Notes: a model not told the origin generated them from the letters alone. 26,893 nt of DNA from Euryarchaeota archaeon UBA182 (GCA_002495675.1 DAGH01000021.1:80536-107428); one strand, 5' to 3'; positions 7,871-15,841 are shown, numbered from the stretch's first letter. A program made the numbers and translations.

Positions 7871-9444
7871 TGGTGGTGAAGAGCGCAACTAAGAAGAAAC
7901 TAACAGACCTTGGCGTGGATGAAGAACATGCACATTTACTGGCCGATGACAGGAAATGGGATGACGTCAAGATCCTCAACCCACAACAGATAGCCGAGAT
8001 ATGTCAAACGGATTCTGGGACTGCACAATCCATACACACAAAGATCACGACACCCATAAAATCCGGCAAGAGAGATTCTGCCACGACCACAAAAAAGGTT
8101 AGGATCCAGAAGAGGAGATCGACTAGGAAGAAGACCTCTTTGCCATTGCAATCGTATAGGGAAGACGAGAAGAGTTCTCAGATTCTCAGGGAAATAGACA
8201 CAGAAGATCCACTGTATCAACAAATCGAGGCTGGATCCATGAAGGAGGATATGGTCCTGACCCCTAGAATTATTCACGATCTGACTGAAGGAGTACGATC
8301 CAGAGGTATGGATAAACTAACATCCAAGCAAATGAAGAGCATAATGAGGGAGACAAAGGCCATGTTGGCCGAGTCCAGGGTAGACCCCCACGAGGCCGTC
8401 GGCATAACAACAGCCCAATCCATAGGGGAACCTGGTACTCAGATGACGATGCGTACATTCCACTATGCCGGTGTAGCCACTGTTAACGTGACTCAAGGCC
8501 TTCCGAGGGTAATCGAGATAGTTGACGCTAGGAAAGCGCCAAACACTCCGACGATGATGATATACCTCGAGGAGAAAACTCCTGATGGGAAGAAAGCACT
8601 GAAGACCAATGAGAAGCAAGTTCAATCCATCGCAGCGGGTTTGGAGACTACAACAACCCGAGATATAGCATCTATTGATGTGGATGTTGCACAAAGGGTA
8701 CTAACTCTAGACTTGAAAAATCAAAATCTTAAGCTCAAGAACATGAATGGCAGAGAGGTTATGGATAAGCTATCCAGAGCACTCAAGCTCTACGTTCAGG
8801 CTGACAACCCCGATAGACCCAAACAGCTGAAATTGATCCCAGGCGTATCGAAAGAAGAAGACCTCGCAGGCTTGGCCGCAGACCCACCAACCTATACGGC
8901 CCTACTCCAATTAGAAGACAAGGTAAAGAAATTGAGGCTCAAGGGGCTCCCTGGGATATCACGGGCAAATGTTCAGGGACCAGACAAAAACACAGGAGAG
9001 TACTACATTGCCACCATTGGGTCCAATCTTTCCAAAGTGAGTGAGTTCGCCGGTGTCGACAGATCTAGGACTTACACGAACAACATCGTTGAGATTTATC
9101 AGTATCTTGGAATTGAGGCTGCGCGACAATCCATAATCTCTGAATTGAGGGATACCCTCGAGGGAGCTGGTTTGGACGTAGATGTAAGACACCTGATAAC
9201 AGTCGCAGATGTAATGACGAGTGAAGGTGAGGTCAGAGCGATCGGAAGGCACGGTGTAAGCGGTACGAAGCACAGCATTCTTGCCCGATCCGCATTCGAA
9301 GTGACCGTGAACCACCTCTTGCGGGCAGGAATCATTGGAGAGAGGGATTACCTGAAGGGCGTCACGGAGAATGTAATCGTCGGTCAGCCAGTAGCGCTGG
9401 GCACTGGTTCAGTAGAGTTATATTATGCCCCGAAGAATAACTGA
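7870..9444 (+). CDS. rpoA2: DNA-directed RNA polymerase subunit A'' (largest subunit, C-terminal part) with N-terminal extension
   Basis: The core (from about residue 120) has SIGEPGTQMTMRTFHYAGVA of the trigger-loop region and GLPRVIEIVDARKAPNTP, then the C-terminal jaw/cleft part with DVMTSEGEVRAIGRHGVSG. Archaeal A'' subunits are usually about 380-400 residues; this is 524. The excess includes an N-terminal domain (residues 1-60) followed by a Lys/Arg-rich linker (about 65-97). The first 45 residues closely resemble the RpoH N-terminus: the shared pattern is VKS-x-TKK-x-L, LG, E-x-HA and LA-x-D. The ATG overlaps the rpoA1 stop by one base. L30e follows after 12 nt. Confidence 0.96.
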   Translation: MVVKSATKKKLTDLGVDEEHAHLLADDRKWDDVKILNPQQIAEICQTDSGTAQSIHTKITTPIKSGKRDSATTTKKVRIQKRRSTRKKTSLPLQSYREDEKSSQILREIDTEDPLYQQIEAGSMKEDMVLTPRIIHDLTEGVRSRGMDKLTSKQMKSIMRETKAMLAESRVDPHEAVGITTAQSIGEPGTQMTMRTFHYAGVATVNVTQGLPRVIEIVDARKAPNTPTMMIYLEEKTPDGKKALKTNEKQVQSIAAGLETTTTRDIASIDVDVAQRVLTLDLKNQNLKLKNMNGREVMDKLSRALKLYVQADNPDRPKQLKLIPGVSKEEDLAGLAADPPTYTALLQLEDKVKKLRLKGLPGISRANVQGPDKNTGEYYIATIGSNLSKVSEFAGVDRSRTYTNNIVEIYQYLGIEAARQSIISELRDTLEGAGLDVDVRHLITVADVMTSEGEVRAIGRHGVSGTKHSILARSAFEVTVNHLLRAGIIGERDYLKGVTENVIVGQPVALGTGSVELYYAPKNN

Positions 9445-9456
9445 GGAGATGGTTAG

Positions 9457-9753
9457 TTGGATATATCAAGACAGATTAAACAAGGGATCACTACTGGTAA
9501 ACTGGTTTTCGGCCAGAGGGAAACACTAGCAGCTTGCTCCCGTGGTGATGCCCGACTTGTATTGGTGGCAGCAAACTGCCCGGAAGAACACGTGGAAAGG
9601 ATGACCTCCAACCATCCAAACATACCCGTACACAGACTCTCCATGGTTAATCGGGAACTAGGATCAGCTTGTGCGAAGCCCTTTTCGATTAGTTCCGTTT
9701 GCATCATCGACGCTGGGCAGTCTGATTTGATGACTTTGGATCATAATCTCTGA
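9457..9753 (+). CDS. rpl30e: 50S ribosomal protein L30e
   Basis: The 98-residue product fits the L7Ae/L30e fold. It has a TGKLVFGQRETL-type start of the core, LVLVAANCPEEHVERM, a P-x-x-R-x-S loop and GSACAKPFSISSVCIIDAG. It lies where archaeal polymerase operons normally carry rpl30e, directly after rpoA2. The start is a TTG at 9457 with GGAGATGG at 9445-9452 in front. An ATG inside that site (9449) is in another frame. Acts in the large ribosomal subunit, inferred from the family. Confidence 0.92.
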   Translation: MDISRQIKQGITTGKLVFGQRETLAACSRGDARLVLVAANCPEEHVERMTSNHPNIPVHRLSMVNRELGSACAKPFSISSVCIIDAGQSDLMTLDHNL

Positions 9754-9767
9754 GATCGAGACTTTCA

Positions 9768-10679
9768 TTGCCAGTGGCTCAATCCCATAGCATGAGCGAA
9801 CCGATCCTCAGGGCCCTGAGCCTCGCGGGGATTTTCCCTTCCCCAGCTCTTACTATCGCCGATATACCAGGTTTCTCTCACCTGGGAGTTGCTGAACCCA
9901 AGGCAGGCGTCTCCAACGTACCACTGTCGATATGGCATGCATATCATTCGCACATACCCCTGACTGAACAAGATGCACAACGTTTGCTCTTAAGGATAAA
10001 AAAATCTGAAACCAACATTCTAATTTCAGAGAGGTTGGTTCCAGAATCAATTAAGGAAATCCTATCTTCATGTGGTATTGAGTTGTGGGAGCGGGAGAAA
10101 ATTTCAATTCTACTAGGGGAAGCAGAACTGGAGAAGAAATCAGCAGGGAATGACAAACCACAGGAAGGAAAAAGACATCCTGATTTGTCAAATGACTTCG
10201 TGGTGCCTCAACAATTAGAACTCAAGAGAGCCCTTGAAAAAATACCCTTGGATGGCAATACTCGTCCGGTCTTACTTGAGGGGAAGGCATGGTTATCCAG
10301 TGCCACCTTGACCTCCGCAGAAGGTAAAACAATGCCATCCCAAGCGATTATGATAGAAAATCCCTGGGGGGGAGATTATTTCAGATTGGAATCAAACGAT
10401 CTCAAGTCTTTCCAGATGGAAAAAATCCAATGGAACGGGACGTGGTCAAGCGAAAACAATGTAAGGATCGAAATAAAAGAGATGCTGAACAAAAGAATCT
10501 CACCGCAAAATCCTGACGCCGGTAAAACCTCGTTATTGATATGGTACAGAACCGTGGAATCAACTCTGAAAGTGGATTGTAGGAGGATTTGGTTGCCAGG
10601 ATGGATACTCACAGACAAGGAGACTGGATCAGAGTACACGATCGAAGGAATAGGCGGATCTATAGCCACATATGGCTAA
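9768..10679 (+). CDS. hypothetical protein, possible divergent restriction-endonuclease-like fold
   Basis: I do not recognise this 303-residue product with confidence. Residues about 60-125 (ISERLVPESIKEIL, then GIELWEREKISILLGEAEL) resemble the late strand/helix of Mrr-like PD-(D/E)XK domains, where an 'IELWDRE' strand is common. No D...E-x-K catalytic set is visible, so a nuclease role is not supported. Residues about 175-303 look like a separate beta-rich domain with many Trp/Gly (PWGGDYF, WNGTWSS, RRIWLPGWIL). There is no signal peptide or membrane segment. The start is uncertain: TTG 9768, GTG 9774 or ATG 9792, none with a strong ribosome site. It follows L30e where nusA is common and converges with the coiled-coil gene at 10682. 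Confidence 0.6.
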   Translation: MPVAQSHSMSEPILRALSLAGIFPSPALTIADIPGFSHLGVAEPKAGVSNVPLSIWHAYHSHIPLTEQDAQRLLLRIKKSETNILISERLVPESIKEILSSCGIELWEREKISILLGEAELEKKSAGNDKPQEGKRHPDLSNDFVVPQQLELKRALEKIPLDGNTRPVLLEGKAWLSSATLTSAEGKTMPSQAIMIENPWGGDYFRLESNDLKSFQMEKIQWNGTWSSENNVRIEIKEMLNKRISPQNPDAGKTSLLIWYRTVESTLKVDCRRIWLPGWILTDKETGSEYTIEGIGGSIATYG

Positions 10680-10681
10680 GT

Positions 10682-11572
10682 TCAACCCTTCCTTTGGATA
10701 AGCATTAGGTCATCTGTCGAGATTGTACCGCCAGACATCAATTGCTCCATTATGTCAGACACCCCAGTCCGATCATTTGTTGTATCATCAAGACTTCCTT
10801 CTTCCTTTGCACGTAGCGCCGAAGTCAAATCTGACATTGAATGCATGCACTTCAGTGCCACTATATATTTTGAATGCATCAGATCTGCTTCCCTTTTCGC
10901 CCTTATTAGACCTGAATGCGAGTCATTTGCAGCGTCTCTCAATTTGTCTACTTCCTCTGATATGCGGGACATGATGTCGTGTGCTTGTTGGGCCTGGTCC
11001 ACGGCTGCTTCCACATTATTGTGCGATTCCTCTTGGATTCTAGCTGCATCCTTAACTTCAGATCGCAACTCTTGGTGAGAACCGGAGGAGGATTTGTTCT
11101 TTTTGGCATCTTTTAGTTCCAGACTGAGCTCTTTCATCCTTTTCATAAAAGACCGTTCATTCATACTCAGCCTCCCTCGCTCAAACTTTTGCTCTAGCTG
11201 ATCCATCTCTATTCTGATTCTTGATACTGATCGACCCCTTCCCTCTTTGTTATTCTGCTTGTTTTCTGTGATTTCTTCCAAAACAGCTTTCAGGGCATTT
11301 CTTTTTTCTTTCAGAATTCTGGAGTGTTCAGCCCGTAAATCTTTGAGCTCTTTGACTTTCTGATTCGCCTTATCTCTAATGGATTTCTTGATTTGGACCT
11401 CGGTTATCAGTTCTTGAACCTGAAGGTTGTAGCCATTTCTTTCCTCTGAGCGTTGTTTAACTTTCTCATTCCACTCATCCCTCATCTCTTTGAACAAGGA
11501 GGCCTCTTGTTCGATCACCTTTGGCTTGTCTCCAAAAAGATCATTCAGCTCTCCTGATTCAAGCATACCCAT
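10682..11572 (-). CDS. COG1340-like coiled-coil protein (paralogue 3)
   Basis: The 296-residue protein is almost wholly charged heptad-type helix, with no membrane segment, Walker motif or Cys cluster. It shares two landmarks with three other proteins in this locus. One is a hinge-like motif (L126-E127 ... G133-R-L135-S136 ... E139). The other is a helix with H233-S-K-Y-I after an alanine-rich coiled coil. The C-terminus (MSGGTISTDDLMLIQRKG) matches the end of paralogue 2 (MSGTTIAADDIAFLLEKGG), so it is probably a conserved tail element. An alternative ATG lies at 11566. It is 53 nt downstream of paralogue 2 but has its own TATA-like box at 11603-11610. Function unknown; the COG1340 assignment is from the pattern only. 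Confidence 0.8.
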   Translation of the reverse strand: MGMLESGELNDLFGDKPKVIEQEASLFKEMRDEWNEKVKQRSEERNGYNLQVQELITEVQIKKSIRDKANQKVKELKDLRAEHSRILKEKRNALKAVLEEITENKQNNKEGRGRSVSRIRIEMDQLEQKFERGRLSMNERSFMKRMKELSLELKDAKKNKSSSGSHQELRSEVKDAARIQEESHNNVEAAVDQAQQAHDIMSRISEEVDKLRDAANDSHSGLIRAKREADLMHSKYIVALKCMHSMSDLTSALRAKEEGSLDDTTNDRTGVSDIMEQLMSGGTISTDDLMLIQRKG

Positions 11573-11602
11573 TGGCTATCAGTTGCCGGTATCCCGTCGT
11601 GC

Positions 11603-11610
11603 ATATAATA
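11603..11610 (-). promoter_or_regulatory. TATA box candidate for coiled-coil paralogue 3
   Basis: The minus strand reads TATTATAT in the 53-nt gap between paralogues 2 and 3, about 35 nt before the ATG at 11572. This suggests a transcript start about 8 nt ahead of the codon. A direct repeat GGCAC (11611-11615 and 11621-11625) lies just upstream of the box. Paralogue 3 may thus be transcribed separately from paralogues 1 and 2. Confidence 0.5.
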
Positions 11611-11625
11611 GGCACGTTCCGGCAC

Positions 11626-12498
11626 CTATCTTTCGGATCGCAGTCTTGTCTTTCTGGGTCCTCCGCGTGCAACATTGATCTTCCTTGTTTTTTGCTTGTT
11701 ATGATTGGATTTGGGGGATTTAGAGTTGTTCCCGGGAGTGTTACCTGTGAGATCACCCAAGTCCCCCCCTTTCTCAAGTAGAAACGCTATGTCGTCCGCT
11801 GCGATGGTTGTCCCGCTCATCACCCTGTTCTTCGCGTTGTTGAGCTTAATTTGATCTTTGATTTCCCTTGATTTCTTAATGAGATTTTTCACATCAGTGC
11901 CAATTTTATCGATCTTCTTGTCTAATTTCTCTATCTTCTTCGAAACTTTTCTTATTTCCTTCATTTCAGTTTTGATGACCGCGCCACTTTTCCCATTGAC
12001 TTCTTTCCTAGGGTGCTCAGCCTCTAAGTTATCCATGACCTCTTTCATTGAACGTATGTGTTTTACATAGTTGGAATGGGCTAATTCCCCATTTTTCTTG
12101 ATTTCTATGGCTGCTTGCAATTCAAAATACCTACTGAATTCACGTATCTCCCGTGAGAGTGTAGGCATCGTCGTAAGGTCGTTATCCACACCTTGTAATT
12201 TCTTCAGACTCTTAGATGACCAGTCTTCGAGTACAGATACCGGGGGCGGAACAGCCAAATTTATCCGATCACGTTCTTTTTTTGCAGCATCAGCGTTCTT
12301 TTTGCTTTCGTGAAATAGATTGAGGTGCTTCCTCCTTGAGGTGGACTTTTCACGGGACTCGGATGCTGAGGCCCGCATGCCACGAACCGATTCCACAAGC
12401 ATCGCCCTCTCGTCCCTCAATGAGCCCCTCATGCCCTTTAATTGAATTATCTTGGACTCTATTTCATCGGGGTCTATTGGTATCCCTACCTCACTCAT
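11626..12498 (-). CDS. COG1340-like coiled-coil protein with basic tail (paralogue 2)
   Basis: A 290-residue coiled-coil protein. Two helical arms are broken near residues 81-88 (a PPP run). The family hinge motif is seen as V104-D105 ... T110 ... L114-S115 ... E117, and the His motif as A140-H141-S-N-Y-V. Residues 170-225 form a very lysine-rich coiled coil (KKIEKLDKKIDKIGTD). The conserved SGTTIAADDIAFL element is at 228-240. A tail of about 45 residues follows (246-290) that is Asn/Gly/Lys/Arg-rich and ends RGGPRKTRLRSER, suggesting contact with nucleic acid, ribosome or an acidic surface. The start overlaps the end of paralogue 1 by 8 nt, so the two are cotranslated. Confidence 0.8.
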   Translation of the reverse strand: MSEVGIPIDPDEIESKIIQLKGMRGSLRDERAMLVESVRGMRASASESREKSTSRRKHLNLFHESKKNADAAKKERDRINLAVPPPVSVLEDWSSKSLKKLQGVDNDLTTMPTLSREIREFSRYFELQAAIEIKKNGELAHSNYVKHIRSMKEVMDNLEAEHPRKEVNGKSGAVIKTEMKEIRKVSKKIEKLDKKIDKIGTDVKNLIKKSREIKDQIKLNNAKNRVMSGTTIAADDIAFLLEKGGDLGDLTGNTPGNNSKSPKSNHNKQKTRKINVARGGPRKTRLRSER

Positions 12499-13312
12499 CT
12501 TCTCCCCTCCCCTTCAATGATGCTTTTTTGGCACTTTTCCTCGCGAAGGACGCCAAGCCTCCTGATTTCACGGACATGGAGTTTTGTAAAAGGTCAGCAC
12601 CACCTCCACTCTCAAAACCCGTCTTTACTACATTTTCCCAGTAAGCCACCGATGCCTCAGATTGTGATTCTAATTCCTTTGCCCTATCCAATTGTTTCCT
12701 AATCTCAGTATGTTCACGTTCTAACTTCTGTCTTTTCTGGTGAAGAGGTTGCCCCTTCTCTACAAGGTCGATCATTTTGGTATGAATCTTATCTGCATCC
12801 CTGAACAATCGGGCCATTTCCCTCCTTTTAGAGACATATTCGACCATCAGGGGATTGGAATCCCTCCTATCTTGCAGCCATTTTTCGTTTTCTTTCAACA
12901 AGGACGATCTGATGGATATCAATTTCCGCTCTGCTTTGTGATCTAGGGCTTGAGTCTCTATCCTATTTTCTATGTCAATCAATCTTTCTTCTAGTCTTTC
13001 CTTGGCCCAATTGGGATCCAATCTAATCATGCCGCCGGATTCATCAATCTTAGTCCGAAGAGATTTAACATCCTTCAAGATTGGTGCTGCCTCCTTTTGT
13101 AGGGTATCTCTTTTGAGTTTTAATTCCGAGACTGCCTTATTCGATTTTTCATGTCGATCTATGCTTCGTTTCACTTTGGGTAAAATCGCCTCCTCCTCTG
13201 CCTGAAGGTTGCGTATAATACCAGGTAATGCATCCTTTAGCATTATTCTCCTGGCCAGCAGGGATTTTGCCATTTCTATTGGGGTAGGCCCCGCGCTTTC
13301 GACGTCAGTCAC
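12491..13312 (-). CDS. COG1340-like coiled-coil protein (paralogue 1)
   Basis: A 273-residue, mostly helical charged protein, first of the minus-strand coiled-coil trio. The hinge motif is I114-E115-N-R-I ... L123 ... E128, and the His motif is I176-H177-T-K-M-I. The C-terminal part has a Gly/Ser-rich stretch (GFESGGGADLL near 232-242) and a basic end (RKSAKKASLKGRG). No enzyme motif is seen. The GTG start at 13312 has a TATA-like TTTAAGC centred about 26 nt upstream, which would make the mRNA leaderless. An internal ATG (residue 14) is an alternative start. It is divergent, with 20 nt between start codons, from the gene at 13333. Confidence 0.78.
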   Translation of the reverse strand: MTDVESAGPTPIEMAKSLLARRIMLKDALPGIIRNLQAEEEAILPKVKRSIDRHEKSNKAVSELKLKRDTLQKEAAPILKDVKSLRTKIDESGGMIRLDPNWAKERLEERLIDIENRIETQALDHKAERKLISIRSSLLKENEKWLQDRRDSNPLMVEYVSKRREMARLFRDADKIHTKMIDLVEKGQPLHQKRQKLEREHTEIRKQLDRAKELESQSEASVAYWENVVKTGFESGGGADLLQNSMSVKSGGLASFARKSAKKASLKGRGEDE

Positions 13313-13332
13313 GATCCGCGCTCAAACAATCC

Positions 13333-15195
13333 GTGCTTAAACTGCACGATAGTCGTTCATTTAGCCGTCGATTTGAAACGGGTAAAGCACGGAAGGGGTT
13401 TGTGCGTAGACTCTGGCTTGGCCCCATTATATTCGCCACACTACTGTTCGTCGGCAGCATAAGCACATCGGGTCAATCTGGCCAATCGCCAATAGCACAA
13501 TGGGACGTAGAAACAAGAAACGGGCAAACAGACGAAATTTCTGGTAACGGTTCAATCATCGTCATGGGTGACGTGGTCATTGTGGGTTTTGTCGTTAGCC
13601 AAGATAATATGGAGAATGATGATAGATGGGAGTTGTGGATGAAACATGATGGAATTTGGATACTGCTCCAAAACGGAGAGCTCAGTGACGGGGAAAATGT
13701 TGATGAAACAGATGTTAGAATACAAATCAATTCCACCGGGCTATTCGAAATTCATCTCAGACTTTTCCCTAGTAGTAGAACCGATAGCATTGATTTCCAC
13801 GCAGATCCCAATCCACTGGACCTTGTACCTGCAGGTCAGCTAGGTGTCGCAATTCAAGGAGAACCTCTGCACGAAGGTGATCCACTCACCTTGTCAGCAC
13901 TCGTCCATAACAGGGGCGATAGGACAGTTTCCCCATATCTGGAGCTTGTCTCTGGCGGTGATAAGTCCACAGGATCACCAGTTGCTATCAAACCCGGGTC
14001 ATCTAAGGAGCTGGAGACGAGTATCCATGTATCTAACACCGGATCGGCTACTGTACATTGGGCGGTCACAGGGGATGGGATAGGAGTCTCCTACTTACTG
14101 TCGGACTCCATAGAAGTCACAGTTTTGCCCACACAGACTCTTGAAATTACTTCTGTTATTCACGACGCTGAGTTGGATTCATTGGAGGTTTCTGTCCTCC
14201 TATCAGAGGGAAGAGATAGGGAATTGAGGATCTCCACCACTCCCTCAATTTCAGGTGGTTTTAATGCCCAGTCCCCACAATTGATAGCCTCAATGATGCC
14301 TGGATTACAATCATTCAGCCTCCCTGTTCCAGGGGACTACTCTGGAGAAATGGAAATCTTTGCTGAACCAATTGGCTGGCCGGGAGAGAGCTCCTCTGAA
14401 AAAATAATTCTGGAGCCCTTATTCTCAGATGCCAATTTGATCGGAGAATTCACCTCCCAGGGAAGTGACTCCCCTTCCCAAGAAATCTCTTACAGGATTA
14501 GAAATACCGGCTCATCTACATTAAATAACGGCTATATTGAAGCAATCTGGGTTGTGGATGGGAGAATAATTTCTTCAGAACAAATACCCGAGATAAGCCC
14601 ATCAGCCGAATACTCCTCCAAAATCTCATTTTCCCAATTACTTGGGGCCACACCCGGTGAAATTCAGTTGGTCTACAAATCAAATCTAGGAACGTATACT
14701 ACAACTGTTCAGTATACACCAGAATCTGATGGTGATGCGGGTTTCGAATTGCCATTCCAATTACAAGCTGCGGCGATAGGCTCAGTAATGGGAATGGTTG
14801 TCCTCCTACTCACTGTATTAGTCATGAGAACACTAAACACCGAGGTAACCTCAGCTACTTTCGGTGGAGAAGGCCCCAAGATTCCAAAGGACCTATCGAC
14901 TAAATGCTCAAACTGTGGTTTGCAACTCTATTACAGCAAGATGGAGCCAAACGTTAGGTGCCCGGCTTGTTCTACAATGAATAAGCCATCTAGACAACAA
15001 GGAAAAGGATCTCGACAGAAAAAGGAAAATTCAACCATCCAAGAAACAGAATTGAAAGCCTCATCCTCCGATGATATCATCAGTTGCCCGCAATGCGATC
15101 AAGCACTAAAGGTACCTATGAGTCGTAGACCAGTTATGGCCAGATGTCCCGCATGCAAATGCACTTTTGAGGCAATTGTGGAGGATTCAGTATGA
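13333..15195 (+). CDS. secreted/membrane-anchored beta-sandwich protein with two cytoplasmic zinc ribbons
   Basis: The 620-residue product has a signal sequence (RRLWLGPIIFATLLFVGSI, residues about 25-43). A long Ser/Thr/Gly-rich extracellular region follows with at least two CARDB/Ig-like repeats; one includes LTLSALVHNRGDRTVSPYLEL and another ISYRIRNTGSSTLNNGYIEA. One membrane segment is at about 479-500 (GSVMGMVVLLLTVLVM). Beyond it lie two cytoplasmic CxxC...CxxC zinc ribbons, the first starting at C525/C528 and the second at C585. A GTG at 13402 (residue 24), preceded by GGAAGGGG, would give a cleaner signal peptide and an 89-nt divergent intergenic region. The gene overlaps the DtxR-like gene by 4 nt. 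Function unknown; a receptor or adaptor role is inference from the layout. Confidence 0.75.
   Translation: MLKLHDSRSFSRRFETGKARKGFVRRLWLGPIIFATLLFVGSISTSGQSGQSPIAQWDVETRNGQTDEISGNGSIIVMGDVVIVGFVVSQDNMENDDRWELWMKHDGIWILLQNGELSDGENVDETDVRIQINSTGLFEIHLRLFPSSRTDSIDFHADPNPLDLVPAGQLGVAIQGEPLHEGDPLTLSALVHNRGDRTVSPYLELVSGGDKSTGSPVAIKPGSSKELETSIHVSNTGSATVHWAVTGDGIGVSYLLSDSIEVTVLPTQTLEITSVIHDAELDSLEVSVLLSEGRDRELRISTTPSISGGFNAQSPQLIASMMPGLQSFSLPVPGDYSGEMEIFAEPIGWPGESSSEKIILEPLFSDANLIGEFTSQGSDSPSQEISYRIRNTGSSTLNNGYIEAIWVVDGRIISSEQIPEISPSAEYSSKISFSQLLGATPGEIQLVYKSNLGTYTTTVQYTPESDGDAGFELPFQLQAAAIGSVMGMVVLLLTVLVMRTLNTEVTSATFGGEGPKIPKDLSTKCSNCGLQLYYSKMEPNVRCPACSTMNKPSRQQGKGSRQKKENSTIQETELKASSSDDIISCPQCDQALKVPMSRRPVMARCPACKCTFEAIVEDSV
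13335..13342 (-). promoter_or_regulatory. TATA-like box for coiled-coil paralogue 1
   Basis: The minus strand reads GTTTAAGC, centred about 26 nt upstream of the GTG at 13312, the spacing expected for a leaderless archaeal transcript. It overlaps the first codons proposed for the divergent plus-strand gene at 13333, which is one reason to consider the later start (13402) for that gene. Confidence 0.35.
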
Positions 15196-15839
15196 ATGTG
15201 GATCTCTCTAAGGGTGAGGAACAGTACTTGAAGCGTGTATTGGAGGCTTTCGAGGAAGACCCCTCTGAAATCGTAAAAACAAGCGACTTAGCAAATAGAC
15301 TCGAAGTCAGTCCTGCATCTGTGACAGAGATGTTGAAGAAGCTGGCTGCAAGAGATTTAATCACACATATACCCTATAGAGGTTCGAGACTCACATCCCA
15401 GGGTTTCATCCTAGCCAACAAAGTCAAAAGGAGACAGCTCCTAATCGAGATCCTTCTTACAGACGTAGCTGGTATGACCTCAAATGCACGCAAGTTAGCC
15501 GCTAACTTTGAGCATCATCTTGATCAAGAATCGGAGTATGAATTGGACAGGGCTCTCGGGTTCCCATCTGAGACTTTGGATGGCAGAAAAATTTCCGATA
15601 TTGAAAGGAGGAAAAGCGACATCCAAAATGCGAACAACGCCAATGATATGGCAATCGGGACTGAAGGTATCGTCTATTCCATGAAACTTAGTGGTTCGAG
15701 CCTTGGGGTTTTATCCACGATAGGCATCCAAATTGGGTCTACCGTAAAGAGAACAGAAACCGGAATAAAAATAGACGGCATAGAGTATTCTCTGGACATT
15801 AATACGATGTCTAGCATAATGGTCCTTCAGGGTGATTAA
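15192..15839 (+). CDS. DtxR/MntR-like transcription regulator, metal ligands apparently lost
   Basis: The 215-residue protein has the DtxR-family order. A winged helix-turn-helix comes first (residues about 25-70; TSDLANRLEVSPASVTEMLKKL, then YRGSRLTSQG wing). A helical dimerisation domain follows (about 75-125; FEHHLDQESEYELDRALGFP), and then a FeoA/SH3-like domain (about 150-213; IGTEGIVYSMKL ... LSTIGIQIGSTVKR ... IDGIEYSLD). Compared from memory with B. subtilis MntR, the ligands D8, E11, H77 and E99 align with Q, K, R/Q and A here; only the E-H pair (FEHH) remains. It may respond to another signal. The ATG overlaps the previous stop by 4 nt and the next gene starts after 2 nt. Confidence 0.82.
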   Translation: MNVDLSKGEEQYLKRVLEAFEEDPSEIVKTSDLANRLEVSPASVTEMLKKLAARDLITHIPYRGSRLTSQGFILANKVKRRQLLIEILLTDVAGMTSNARKLAANFEHHLDQESEYELDRALGFPSETLDGRKISDIERRKSDIQNANNANDMAIGTEGIVYSMKLSGSSLGVLSTIGIQIGSTVKRTETGIKIDGIEYSLDINTMSSIMVLQGD

Positions 15840-15841
15840 AG

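Noticed and set aside
9768..10679. NusA, expected after L30e
   Set aside because: No KH-domain GxxG motif or NusA-like sequence is seen, and the protein is about twice the length of archaeal NusA.
9768..10679. Active PD-(D/E)XK nuclease
   Set aside because: Only the late strand/helix segment resembles the fold; no catalytic Asp...Glu-x-Lys set is visible.
10723..13205. Many plus-strand frames of 60-110 codons opposite the coiled-coil genes
   Set aside because: Their composition (Ser/Leu/Phe-rich) is the usual antisense shadow of Lys/Glu/Arg-rich coiled coils.
10682..13312. Coiled-coil genes as SMC, Rad50 or kinase fragments
   Set aside because: No Walker A/B, hinge or zinc-hook motif appears. 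Each is a complete, separate gene of similar size with its own C-terminal element.
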